This document shows positions 15,361 to 27,645 of a stretch of 64,000 nucleotides of DNA, one piece after another. Position numbers and translations under genes: made by a program. The DNA is from Alviniconcha marisindica (lineage: Eukaryota > Mollusca > Gastropoda > Provannidae), in NCBI GenBank assembly GCA_018857735.1, contig JABMCL010001385.1, positions 425,001-489,000 of the forward strand, in the 5' to 3' direction. The first letter of the stretch is position 1. Each line of letters begins with the position of its first letter. Under the pieces are notes generated by a model. It searched no databases and was not told where the DNA came from. It was given only the letters and a program-made list of their open reading frames with translations.

Positions 15361-15502
15361 ACTCACACGGAGTCACCACCTTAAGCACATGATTATCCCA
15401 TTTGTCCAGTTGATCTCATCGCAATTAGTTATATGAAACCGGGCAAATGTTTGAAAATGGGTATCGGACTGAGAACTAGGTTACACTAGCTAGTACTTTC
15501 TC

Positions 15503-15630
<128 letters not shown>

Positions 15631-16154
15631 GACTAGACTGTAAGCTATTTCAACACTGAAACGCGGACGAAAGTAAGTAAGACGCCAAACCAATACCGAA
15701 ACCACACACACGGGAGCGTTTGTTTACAACCTATCCCAGAACGGATGAGACTTTTTTCTTCCTCCTTTTTTCCCGTCGACGAAAGCTAATTTTCCCCCTT
15801 AATGACTTTCTCTCTCTCTCTGTCTGCCTCTCTGGGCCACGAGTGTCTGGTTACGTGAAGTAAAAACAGCAAAAACTTGTTCAAACTCGTCAGGCTGGGA
15901 AAGCCGGGTCTGACATTTGGATGGTTCGTTTGAAGCGATGTGATTTTGAGACAGATTGCTGAGTCAGTTACAGGAGCATAGGGTGACCCTAGCTTTAGCA
16001 AAAGTAGAAGCGAAAAAAGGAGAGAGAGAGAGAGAGAAAGAAAAAAAAATGAAAGTGATGACAATAAGATCTTAGAGTTAATAGCCTAGGTTTGATTTTT
16101 GTGGCCGGTATTTTTGTCTGTTAACTTGACAGGTAGCCTACACCAAATTTCAGT

Positions 16155-16246
16155 CTTCTTTTTCTTCTTCTTCTTCTTCTTCTTCTTCTTCTTCTTCTTC
16201 TTCTTCTTCTTCTTCTTCTTCTTCTTCTTCTTCTTCTTCTTCTTTT
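16155..16246. repeat. (CTT)n microsatellite
   Basis: About 90 bp of CTT triplets. Confidence 0.95.
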
Positions 16247-16499
16247 TTTAAATATACATAAACAAGAACAAAAAACATTCAAAGGGAGAAAGTCGTTTTA
16301 TCAGTCAAATGGACAGTCACTCAGAAATTATGCCAATGTAAAAATAAAAATAAAAATCAGCAGCAGAAAGTAGTAAGTAGACATGGTGCTTAACGTCTGC
16401 AGAAACCATAATATTAATAATAATAATAGATTATTTATGTCGCCCCATCTCGTAAGAGCCCAGAGCGCTTACAAAGACATAAGGATACACTCATTTGAC

Positions 16500-16507
16500 C
16501 ACACACA

Positions 16508-16600
<93 letters not shown>
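16500..16600. repeat. (ACGC)n then (AC)n microsatellite
   Basis: ACGC tetramers to about 16555 pass into AC. Confidence 0.95.
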
Positions 16601-16601
<1 letters not shown>

Positions 16602-16671
16602 CATTAGGCTTATTAGGGACGAAGAGAAGGGGGGAAGGGGGGTATGGAAGTGGGGGGAGGATATTATAGAC

Positions 16672-16882
16672 CTATCGCTACACTGTCACCACCAGAATGA
16701 TTTCTGTAAGGTGGGCAGCGATGAGAGCCATTTTAATGTTTCATAATTGTGAGGGACAAAGTCAGAAGACAATGTCCACAGACCACAACTTTTGAAGAGA
16801 AAGGAGAGCCGAAGCAGATTCGAACCGAGGTCCCTCTGCATACCAGCATGACGCCTTACCGCTAGGCCAAACCGGCCCACGC
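16672..16882 (-). mobile_element. tRNA-derived SINE, third family
   Basis: On the minus strand it starts with a TGGCCTAGCGGTAAGG A box (16854-16868) and a GGTTCGAATC B box (16817-16826), and ends ATTCTGGTGGTGACAGTG. Confidence 0.75.
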
Positions 16883-16964
16883 GCAGAAAGTTGATGATGA
16901 TGTGGAGTTTAATGTCCTCGGATGTCGGGTTGACATATTAGGGACAAACTGTGACCAATGTGTG

Positions 16965-17065
16965 TGCATGGTTCAATGTTGCTTTCCGTCCACAGAAACC
17001 ATAAGGCTCTTTATGACGGGGAGCCCAGGACGGCCACCTCGATTTTCACACAGCTCCTGAATTCG
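16965..17065 (-). mobile_element. Second copy of the 10.2-kb dispersed repeat
   Basis: Minus strand reads GGCCGTCCTGGGCTCCCCGT and ATGGTTTCTGTGGACGGAAA, colinear with the 10.2-kb copy. Confidence 0.55.
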
Positions 17066-17283
17066 GACGAATCACACATTCAAAATGATTTTACACCAGT
17101 TCAAGATACAAGTCCCTAAATCACAAGTTTTGTCTAATTCGATGTTACCAGGCTTCTCCTTGTGATCATTATGACTTCTTTCTCTCTCGCTGTTCTTCTC
17201 ATCGTCATATTTTGCTTATTATTGTTTTATTGTTGGTGGAGCTGTACGTGTGTGAAAGACTTTAAATTAAAAAAAGGAAGAAG

Positions 17284-17285
<2 letters not shown>

Positions 17286-17354
<69 letters not shown>

Positions 17355-17393
17355 GTGTGTAAGTAATTGTACTTTGTAATTACTGAGTGATTG

Positions 17394-17472
<79 letters not shown>
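17286..17472. repeat. (GT)n and (CT)n pair
   Basis: GT at about 17286-17355 and CT at about 17396-17472 separated by about 40 bp of unique sequence. Confidence 0.95.
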
Positions 17473-17475
<3 letters not shown>

Positions 17476-17684
17476 GAATCATCACTTTCGTTGGAGAAGG
17501 AAACAAAAAGATAAAAGCAAATGTTTGTTGTATCCCACTAAAAAGTGTCTAAACTGAATTCTTTGTGCAAAACTGATGCGAAAATGTGCTTCGGTGTTTC
17601 CCCTTACATTTCGACCTCTTGGCTTATTTCACTGGAACCAACAGACTCAGGTTGATGAACAGGATCGGTTTCATAAGAAAATAA

Positions 17685-17744
17685 ATGAGACAGACAGACA
17701 GACAAAGGCAGAGATAGAGACAGACAGACAAACACACACAGAGA

Positions 17745-17778
<34 letters not shown>

Positions 17779-17895
17779 GAGAGAGACAGAGACAGACAGA
17801 AACAGACAGACAGACAGAGACGAAGAGAGAGAACTCGAACACTTTATTTTACAAAGATTGTAGTTTAGGTTCAGTCAAAAACCAGTCTAACAGCT
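17685..17895. repeat. (GACA)/(AC) microsatellite next to a reversed retroelement tail
   Basis: GACA and AC repeats to about 17830, then on the minus strand CTGTTAGACTGGTTTTTGAC with CTACAATCTTTGTAAAATAA, the tail family seen at 4.85 kb. Confidence 0.7.
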
Positions 17896-17939
17896 AGAGA
17901 GGGAGAGAGGAGGGGGGGTGGGGTGGGGGGGGGGGCAGT

Positions 17940-19770
17940 AGAGAGGTATGACCTTTTTCAATATTGATAAGGTTACAGGTAGAGGGGGATTTTTGTGCTT
18001 TCGCGCATGTATGTGTGTACTGGGGGCAGGGAGGGGGGAGCAATGCGTTTGTGTGTGTCAGTGTGTGCGCGCCAATGTGAGAGAGAAAAAGAGAGGTGCT
18101 TTCTTTCACAATACTTCCAGATTTCTCGGTATGTGCCAACGGCTAGATTACGCATTTCCGTGTATTCACAGCAAGTCATAACCGGAAAATAACTACAGTG
18201 CTTCCATCGCTCTCTCCTTGCCTTTTACTGTGCAAACGGGACCTACAACAGAGAAACCGGCATACGCGATAAATCTGAATTTGATTGGATGGAATCCTTC
18301 ACGTCATTTCCTGCGACACCAGGTGCATCGACCCAACGATTGGCCAAAAGTTCGTCTGCATTCAGGATTGTCGTCATTTCAGTCTTGTGAATATTCACGC
18401 AACTCTAAACGGTTCTTTCATGTATCTGTATTCAAAGATTTCCGAAGCAAATTTCGTAGCCTAATTGTAGGAACGATTTTGATAAGTACCATTTTCGTAT
18501 ATTTTGAGTTTATTCAAAATCTTCTACAGTTATAATGTCGCCACACCTAAAATGGCGAATTCTTGTTGAAATCACCACTTCTCTCAATCTGTCGTTGTTG
18601 TAGTCGGTAACATGCCTAGGTAAAAACTTTTATTCTGACCTTCATGATTTGTTCTGACTGCCGAGTGACCGAATGTGTTTTGGCAGGCCTTAATAGACTT
18701 TCGGCTTTTTGCGCTTTAGTGTCCTGCAAGCTAATATCACTGAGCTTTACACAACTCATGGCTGGGGGGGGGGGGGGGGGGGGGGGGGGGGGAGGAAGGG
18801 GCCCGGGGAGTACCCCCACTGAGTCAGATGGTAGCCTGTCAGTGACTAGTATACGTTTTTATTTGTGCGGAAGAGAAAGGTCCAGTTGTAATCCGAGGTT
18901 GCTAGATTATGCTTCGTGTACGCTTGAACAATCACTCGCAGAAAAGGGTCCCACTTGCTGGAGACCATACACGAATTGTAAGAAATTTATTCACAATTTA
19001 AATTCCGTCGTCTTGCTAAAATTTGGCTTAGCTTATTGGCCCCCCCCCCTCTCGTCTGTAGGTTGTAGTTAATCCTAGCGCTGGTTGATGGAAACAGTTT
19101 TAAAGTGAGACGAAGACTGGACGCCGGAAAACGAGCTAGAAAGAGTCAACTCGCACGATCTCGCCAAAGGAATATAATTTATGTGCAATAAATAACTAGG
19201 TTATTGTATGTCCGCCAGTATGTAGAGTATGTCCGCCAATAAAGACTAAGGGGCAAGTAAACGCAACGTGCAGCGTTACGGTCGATTGCCTTGCGCACTT
19301 TGTGTGTGTGTGTGTGTGTGGTTTTGTTATCGTTTTGCGGGGTTGGGGGTGGGAGAGCGGCGGGAGCTGTGCCATTGTGCGTGTTGTCGCCGTTTGTTGT
19401 TGTTGTTTTTAATTGCCAGCATTTTACTCGTTGTTTTTTCGTTTCGTTTTGTTGTTGTTTTTTGTTTGTTTTTTATTTGCCAGTATTTTACTCTTTTTTT
19501 GTGATTATTTTCGTTTCTTTTTTTCTTTTCTTTTTGTGGGCTGGAGGGGCACATCAATCCGTTTTGAATGCATTGTGCCCTGTAGTTTAAGAGAAAGAGA
19601 AGAAAAAAGGGGGTGGGTGTTTGTTTTTCTCTTGGGTATTTTTGGTGTTTTGTTGTTGTTGTCTTGCCAAGGTGACCCTAGGAGGTTGACGGTACATTAA
19701 ACACCAAGAGTTGTGTGTGTGTGTGTATGTCTGTGTGTTAATTTTTGGTTTCACGTTCGTTTTATTTAGT
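17940..19770. other. No gene seen; long poly-G run
   Basis: Poly-G of about 30 bases at 18762-18792. A 105-codon frame at 18218-18535 lacks recognisable features. Confidence 0.45.
19670..19708 (+). repeat. Copy of a dispersed tail motif (GGTGACC...GTTGAC...TTAAA)
   Basis: AAGGTGACCCTAGGAGGTTG then ACATTAAACACC. Relatives lie at 49396-49440 and 63247-63290 (plus), 39505-39545 and 60360-60402 (minus). Confidence 0.5.
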
Positions 19771-20028
19771 CACAACTCTTCAAGCTTTCTGGTTCCCGAT
19801 TTGCGAGCCGTCAGTCAAAGAGAAGTGAACACCTCAGATGATGAAAACCGCCCTTGTTACAGCGTCATCGCCTTTGATGCGGTGACAGGCAACACAACAG
19901 GTACGTTTTTTGTTTCGTTTGTTATTCTTTTTTTATGTAGGCTAGTTCCGCCACCCTGTGACAAGGTCGCTGCTCTCAAGACGTCTGTGTCCATGCTGTC
20001 CTCCGAACTGCAGCACTGGATAAGATAG
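19770..20028 (+). other. Open stretch with exon-like edges, unrecognised
   Basis: After TTTTATTTAG a frame reads FLVPDLRAVSQREVNTSDDE and YSVIAFDAVTGNTTG; CAACAG/GTACGT looks like a donor. Read through, the frame continues FFVSFVILFLCRLV and stops at 20028. No partner exons were found. Confidence 0.2.
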
Positions 20029-20244
20029 AGAGGGAGAGAAATGGAACGGAGAAACTCCCCTGCAATGAACATTTCTAGTCGTTGCACGCAGAGATGTAGT
20101 ATATACTAAGTAATGGGATTTTAGCGTCAACTGTACGGGGTCACCGTAAGTCGAAGGTCACGCAGAGAAGGGAAGGAACGATTGACTCTGTTGTACTAAT
20201 CGTTGCACAGAGAGACAAAGAGTAGTAAGAGAAATACTGACTGG

Positions 20245-20470
20245 TATCAAAATTCACACACACACACACACACACACACGAGCTGGACAGATCAAACAAG
20301 AAAGACACACACACACACGAGTGCAAACAACATTGACACCTATAATTAAGCAGACTAAACAGACGGAGAGAAAGCACACACACAAATGAGAGTAAACAAA
20401 TGAGACAGAGAGAGAGAGTGAGAGGGAGAGAGAGAAAGACACACACACACACACACACACACACAAGACA
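20245..20470. repeat. Interspersed (AC)n and GAGA tracts
   Basis: Short AC runs at 20251-20278, 20305-20317, 20376-20384 and 20440-20464 with GAGA stretches between. Confidence 0.85.
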
Positions 20471-22071
20471 CATACACACAATAGGTTAGTGAAAACCGAA
20501 ATTTCAATACTTTAAGGTTTATTATTTTTTATTCTCCACATTTTTGAATTTGTCATCAACATAAAAATATCTACATGTTATGCATATATAATCATAACGA
20601 ACAAACATACAAATTAGAAATATATGAAATGACAACAGTAAAAGAACTGAACCTTTTGCACCAAACAAAATTCAGTGGCCTTGTGTGTGTGTGGAGGGGG
20701 GGGGGGGGGGGGGGGGCTGTTACTTGCAACTGTACGTTTTGCACAGTAGTCACTCGAACTATGGAAGAATAATGGAAAAACAAGCCATGAATAATGAGGC
20801 CAATGGGTTGCTGGTATTTGTGGGGGTCGTTTTTTGGTGTTTTTGTTTGTTGTTGTTGGGGGATATTTTTTTTCGGGTGATCTTTTGCCCCCTCTCCCCC
20901 CCCAGCTTTCTCCAAGTAATCCAATGTTTGTGATTAAAGAAATACTTCCCATTCTCTGACATCAAATCCTTTCAATGCACAAATCCAAAAATGTAATATA
21001 TTTAACTGTTCCACTCCAAACGTTTGGTCTAGTTCCTAACCATAATTATTCCCCTAAAAATGGAGAATGGAGGGAATCTCTCTCTCTCTCTCAATAAATA
21101 TGGCGCAAGGTTCAGTTCAAATGCATCACTTTCAACCAACATTGACTCAGTGTTGCTGTTTTTCTTTTTTAAATAGCTTAATTCCTTGTAGTTGGATTTT
21201 TTTAATTAATTTTTTTAAATTAAAAAATCAGCCTTTAAAGGAGCGGCGATCATACAAAAAGAATCTGATGCTTTCTTTGAACTGCAGAAACTGAAATAAA
21301 ACCTGCCCTTAAAGAACTTAATGACCACAGGTTTGAACAAGAACGAGTCAATGTTAGTCAAAAACAGGGAATTCCATGGACTCATTGTGTCATTGTTCTC
21401 TCTTCCATTTACTTTGCATGTATTGATCTTTTCTCTCTCACTCTTTCCTTTTTTCTTCTTTTTTCTTTCCTGAAGTATGCACTGCCTTTATATCTTTTTT
21501 TTTCTTTTTTTCCACTTTCCAGCACACATCAAGACAGAAATGAAACAAAATGTCAACTGCAACTCTACAATGGGGGGGGGGGGGGGGGGGAAGAGTCAAA
21601 CGACACATTTAGGTCACAGGATTTCCCCAATATCAAAAACATTTCTGATCTCTTTCCTCATTTCAATCAGGAAAAATAATCAAAAACACAATACTGTTCT
21701 TTTTGTTGTTGTTGTTCTGCTTCTTCTTCTTTTGTTGTTGTTGTTGTTGAGTGTTCTGTTTCTTTTGTTGTTGTCATTATTGTAAATTAAGATGCAAAAA
21801 AAAAGTTACACTGATAATTGTTTCAGTCAATCAGAAAAGAGAACCAGAAACCATTTGTGATGGTTCTGATGGGTCATGGTAACCAGAATCTGCAGTGAAT
21901 AAATAAACACACAACTACATACACAGAAACAAGGAGCACCAGTGATGAGCACACACAGCTCACACAACAGGCACAACCATATTCAAACCAGTCACTGCTG
22001 TTGCCGATTAAATCACTTTACTGCCCTGTGCTATTGTTGTGATAAAGATGGGGACCAAACAGACCCAGGTT

Positions 22072-22563
22072 ATTATTATTATTATTGATTGCTTTTATAT
22101 AGCGCTATTCTCCACTCTCGAGCAGACTCACTGCGCTTGCATGCAATTCTACATGAGTGAATAGCTTTTTTTATAGCGCATTTTTTTTTTTTTTTTTGAA
22201 TATCCACCGAAGTGTACTTACAGCGCTGGCATGGCTGGTGCAACAAGAAACTGCTGCCGTCTCGGAGCAAATTCTGTGTACACCATACAACTGTGCACCG
22301 TGTCACTTCATGTAAAGCCACATACGTAAGGTATATATATGCGTGTTTAGCTGTAACCTGCCCACCTGCACTTTTGGCAGAATGACCAGGGTCTTTTACG
22401 TGCTACTGCAATAACACGGGGGTGGAACGGATACCGAAATAAGAGTCAGCACAGAAAGTTGACCCTGGAGAAGAAAATTCTCCTGCCGCTCCAGCAGGGA
22501 TTCGAACCCGTGACCTTTTGATCACGAGTCCAGCGCTCTAACCACTGAGCTATCACCGCTCCC
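22072..22563 (-). mobile_element. tRNA-derived SINE, near full length
   Basis: Read on the minus strand, it starts GGGAGCGGTGATAGCTCAGT with an A box (22534-22552) and a B box GGGTTCGAATCCC (22498-22510), has a body of about 400 bp, and ends AATAGCGCTATATAAAA-like then (TAA)n. Confidence 0.85.
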
Positions 22564-22611
22564 AGATTGTGGGGGAGAAAGAACTCATACCCAACACTTC
22601 ACTGGCTCTGA

Positions 22612-22790
22612 CTTAAGATGACAGTGATGTCAGCCGTTTCAATGTTTCAATTGTCATAGCAGTGAGTAGAAAGCCATCCACAAACCAAAAGCTTTGAAAT
22701 AAAGTGAGCTGAAGCAGAATTAAACCTAGGCCAGTCTGCTTACCAGCCAAGTACCTTACCACTAGGCCAGACGAGCTCAAGCCGAATTGC
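22612..22790 (-). mobile_element. Degenerate copy of the third SINE family
   Basis: Minus strand: TGGCCTAGTGGTAAGG A box (22754-22769), decayed B box, and the same TTTGTGGA and GAAACATTGAAACGGCT body motifs as the 16.7-kb copy. Confidence 0.65.
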
Positions 22791-23535
22791 TGAACATATA
22801 ACACATATACTGATCCCCCCCAACCCCCACCCCTTGGGTCCAAGTCTGTTTAAACACACATAATTCCACTTGCCAATTTACCTTAATTCAGCAATACTGA
22901 GCAATGTAAGCAACCATAGTTTACAGCCGGGAAAGGGTTGGGGTGGGTGGGTGTTAGCAGTCAGAAAGAAAAATGGGCAAACTAAGTTTTTAGTAATTTT
23001 CAACAGTGGCAACAACAAACAATGCTTCCAAGCAACTGGTTGGAAAGATAATGAGAAGGGGGAGAAGGAGAAAAAAAAGTGAAGGAAACCTGTCTTGTGA
23101 GGCCAACTGGACATAAAAATACTGCCACCATCCAACACATTGCTGCAACTTTGATTTGGATTCCCCCCCCAAAGATCACATCAGTCCTGTGCTCAATTCA
23201 GGTAGTTACCATAATTACGACCTCCCAAGATATTTTTGTTTTGTTTTTGTTTAATCAAACCTGAAGGTCTCCGACTTGCTGTTGGTTTGATGTGCATGTG
23301 CCAGTGTAATGAGTAATGCTTGGAATTTTGTAAGCTATGTTTTTCTGCAGAATGACTGACAGCAGCAGTAACTCAAATGGTAACAGCACTTTTAACTTTC
23401 AAAGCAGATGTCAGTTGCCCCCTGCATCCATAACCCTTCAGAACCAATCTACAAAAATTATGTGCACACACATACACACACACACACACATACACACCAC
23501 AGCACCAGACTAGAGAAGAAAGTGTAATGACAATA

Positions 23536-23784
23536 TCACAACTCGGCCTGCTGCAAGCCAACCTCGACCTGTATGTCGCGTATCTCACAAGGATCCTCGT
23601 CGCCCGTAATAACCAAGTCGTGTCATTGCAGACTCCGCAACATGGATCCAGGCAGAAACATGTTGATCAAACCAGGGTTTTTCATGGCACATTGCAGCGG
23701 TGTAGAGCAGTTTGCTGCATCATTAGCCGATGGTTCAGGTCCAAAGATCTCGCACAACAGCCCTGTTTCAACTTCAAATATATC
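23536..23784 (-). pseudogene. Short protein-like open stretch with an internal TGA, ankyrin-like wording
   Basis: Minus strand: FEVETGLLCEIFGPEPSAND, CSTPLQCAMKNPGLINMFLP, GSMLRSLQ, then TGA (23623-23625), then HDLVITGDEDPCEIRDIQVE up to a second TGA at 23536-23538. TPLQCAMKNPG resembles an ankyrin helix, but one motif is too little for a call. The overlapping plus-strand frame (23527-23817) looks less protein-like. It may be a decayed gene copy. Confidence 0.25.
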
Positions 23785-25854
23785 TCAGTCTTGATTAGAC
23801 ATTACAACAAACAATGAACTGGAAAATGAAGCACACAAAAAAGAAAAGAAAAAAAAAGAAATAGCCCTCCCTCTCCAAAAACGACAACAGATTTTCTTTT
23901 TACAATCACTCTGTCATGCTGAGCTTATTTTCTTCTTTTTCTCTCTCAAAATTAGCAAATTGCAATCAAAATAACGAGGTTATTTACATGCAATACCACA
24001 TGTGGCAGACAATAAAAACAGTTTCTCAACACAAAAGCAGTCAAACAATGAATGACAGACAGACAACATCATGTTAAAAAGAAAGTGTGTCAAAAATGTC
24101 TCACATACTTACTGCGCACCAGCATAGCAAACTCAAGCAAGACTGTACGACACTGTCATGAGAAGTGGCACTGGCACTTGGATGGTCACGATAAACACAG
24201 CAGCAACACATCTCGTTGGCAGAGGTGGTTCGTTCCCATATCCATACATTGTGGAGAAGTGTAACCATATTTCTGTTTCTTTTTTATGAGAAGTGAACAG
24301 CACAGAGTGGTACCTTGCAGAACAGACTACACAGCTTCTTCACAAGACTGGTACAGAAATACACTAAACTGTTTAACTTCTAAGGAGTACAGCCGATAAT
24401 TGCATAAAACAAAAATAAATCCCCCTCTTACTTCTACTTCAAACCCCTGTGATGAACCTATAAATGTTCAAGATGATGAAAAAATAATAAAATGAACAAT
24501 AAGGGGAGGCACGAAAAAGATTTTAAAAACATGAAAGAAGGCATAAGAATCCATCTAAGTCTGTTGTTGTTGGTGGCAGAGGTGTTTTACTGCTGCTGCT
24601 GCTGCAGCTTTATTTTCTAATGGAATTTGAACACAAAAATATTGTTCCTGGTACTGTTCCTGTCATTCTTCCCCATGTTCTTTTCAAAATACCTGTGCAC
24701 AAAAGGACCCTAGGCTCAAAACAAGCACACTTTGCTTTGAGCATGATGCAAAGTCCAGCACCAAACTCAAATGACTCCGTCCAATTTCCTGAGCCTGTTG
24801 CAGTGCCTCACAAAAGAAGTCGAACACAAGAGTTTGGGGATGAAAAAGATAAAATAACAGTATTAATATATATATATATTTATGAACACGTGCAGATTGC
24901 AGCAATTTGTTGCAGCAGTTCATGAAGTCAGTCCAGCAGAAGACAAGTATCTTACAACACAGCACGATAAAAATGAAGACGGGGGGGGGTGGGGGGGGGG
25001 ACAAAAACTCAGCAGATGGCACAAGCAGGCAGGTTTCTGATCAGATGAGCAAACAGAAGAAGCATTGATCCAGCAGCCAAGCTTTGCACTCCAAACATCT
25101 GCAGCACTGTTGTCACAAGTGGCTAGGAGGTCTTGGTTTTTCTCCATGCCATCCACATGGCTTTCTAGCCATTTACCCATTACCCCTTTCACCGCCAGTT
25201 CTGTCTGTCGGCGGGGCAGCTGCGGCTTTGACTGGTCAAGATTTGCCCTGTCCTGGAAAACTTGAGGCAATGGGCATGCACATAAATTAAATGTATACAC
25301 ATGTGTACATCAATTATTGTCGTGTTCTTTGACAACACTGGCAGGACCCCAAAACAGGGTCTCCCAGGAAGGCAAGGTAGAACAGAGAGAGCACTGACAA
25401 AACGTTGCACCTTCGCTGTACAGTACATTCGTCTTAATACTGAACAGGAATGAGTGAAACTATCTGACCAAGGCATAGGGTCATCTGGTTATTAAAGGAA
25501 AACATAAATACAAAATAATTCTCTCTCTCCTTCACACAAGCACACACACACACACACAGATCATTTCAATATTTCCAAAAAGAAGAAAAAGCAACCATTT
25601 TCTTTAAATCTTGGCAACACAAGTCATTTGGGGGGGTGGGGGGGGGGGGGCACTGGGTTCCTCCAGCAGTTGAATTTGTGAACTGTTTGAACTTTCCTGA
25701 ACATTCTGCTGCATCAGGACTGAAGCGACTTTTTCTTCTTTACATCTGACCAGCTCTGTCTGAGCTCATAATATCCTTGTAACAAAGTGGGATACAAAGA
25801 AGAAGAAAAAAAGAAAATAGGGAGGGTTGGAGGGACAAACACCACAATCACTCT

Positions 25855-25980
25855 GTCCTTGTTTAGGGGGGCAAACATCAATATCACGCCTTCCCTGCTT
25901 AGGGGGCAACCACCAGTATCACGTCTTCCCTACTATGAGGGACAAACACCAGTACCACTCCTTCCCTGCTTAGCCTAATA
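25855..25980. repeat. About 36-bp tandem repeat, 3-4 copies
   Basis: Units contain CACGCCTTCCCTGCTTAGGG or close variants. Confidence 0.75.
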
Positions 25981-26982
25981 GAACTTCCAACCTGACCTTA
26001 TTTCTAAGTCCCTCTGTAATGAAAATGTTGGTAACTGCACACAGCTAACCCTGCAGGCATACTCACTGTAGTAGCATTAGAGTCCAAACATACACAGAGC
26101 TCAAAAAGCCCCATTTTCAGCCCCTGTCCTGTTCTCAAATCTACTGTTATTATCTACCTTCACCCACAAAAACCTGCTCCCAAATTCCAGCCACCTTCAA
26201 ATCCTAGTCATCCTCCCTTCACTGTTATCCAAAAAATCCATTCATCCTCTAAAGTCATCTACACTTGGCAAATGGCGATGGGAAGCACTAACGCCGGAAA
26301 TTCTTACACTGACTTTTCAGTACTTCAGCATGCTGGTGAGCAGGTGCTGTCACCTAATTGCAAGTTCACTCAAAACAGCATGTCAGTGCAAATAAGAACC
26401 ATATTTGTGTTAAGGAAACAAACGCACAGCCTACCGTAATGTACTAGAGGGGTTGATACTTTAAAGTCTGGTTCATGAAATGGTCACAGAAAGAGAAATG
26501 GCACAGGGAAACAACTTTTAAGCATATGTTTCAGCTGCCTGAAAAACAACTGCAACTTGTTTGTAAATAACTTGGGACATGCATGGTGATTGTTCAAACA
26601 TGTGACACATCATTCAAAATGGTAAACACATTTGGCTGAATGTAGCTGTTCTGCTGAACAGTTCTCCTATGTGCTGAAAGAAACTGTGCATCGGTACAGT
26701 ATGCCATATGCCCTTTTGTTTTCAATTTGAAAGAAACTGTGTATCGGTACAGTATGCCATATGCCCTTTTGTTTTCATTTTTTCCAGTGGCCAAGTACTC
26801 CAGTTTACTTTCTCAACTGCTTAAAATGTACTGCATGTCCCAGATTGGATACATACACCCCAAAAACCAATATCATCATCATACTGACAAAGAAGGAAGA
26901 ACTCTTTGGCAAATGTTGATGTGAATGTATTTATCACATTAATGGACTGCAGCAAACAAGAAGTAAAGTTGATTGATACCGT

Positions 26983-27645
26983 CCTTTGATGTCATGTGAT
27001 ACCATCCTCTGGTGATGTCCTGTGATACCATCCTCAGTCCTGACTTTTGGTGGTGTCCTGTGATACTATCCTCAGTACTGTCCTTTGGTGGTGTCCTGTG
27101 ATACCATCCTCAATACTGACTTTTGGTGGTGTCCTGTGATACTATCCTCAGTACTATCCTTCAGTGGTGTCCTGATACCATCCTCAGTACAGTCCTTTGG
27201 TGGTGTCCTGTGATACCATCCTCCAGTGATGTCCTGTGACACCATCCTCAATACTGTCCTTTGGTGGTGTCCTGTGATACCATCCTTGGTACTGTCCTTT
27301 GGTGGTGTCCTGTGATACCATCCTTGGTACTGTCCTTTAGTGGTGTCCTGTGATACCATCCTTGGTACTGTCCTTTGGCAGTGTCCTGTGATACCATCCT
27401 CAGTACTGTCCTTTGGTGGTGTCCTGTGATACCATCCTCAGTACTGTCCTTTGGTGGTGTCCTGTGATGCCATCCTTGGTACTGTCCTTTGGTGGTGTCC
27501 TGTGATACCATCCTCAATACTGTCCTTTGGTGGTGTCCTGTGATGCCATCCTTGGTACTGTCCTTTGGTGGTGTCCTGTGATGCCATCATTGGTACTGTT
27601 CTTTGTGATGTCCTGTGATGCCAACAGCCATTCTCAGTACCATCC
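26983..27645. repeat. 38-bp minisatellite, about 17 copies
   Basis: Unit contains GGTGGTGTCCTGTGATACCA followed by TCCTCAGTACTGTCCTTT. The frames of about 90 codons on the minus strand are repeat artefacts. Confidence 0.93.

Noticed and set aside
22498..22563. Functional tRNA gene on the minus strand
   Set aside because: It is the head of a SINE of about 490 bp that has a second, truncated copy at 57.5 kb.
24565..24610. CTG/CAG repeat as a polyglutamine tract
   Set aside because: Only four pure units plus flanking variants; not in a supported frame.
26983..27645. Minus-strand frames with GITGHHQRTV-type repeats as a repeat protein
   Set aside because: They follow a 38-bp minisatellite; the unit is not a multiple of three and frames shift between copies.
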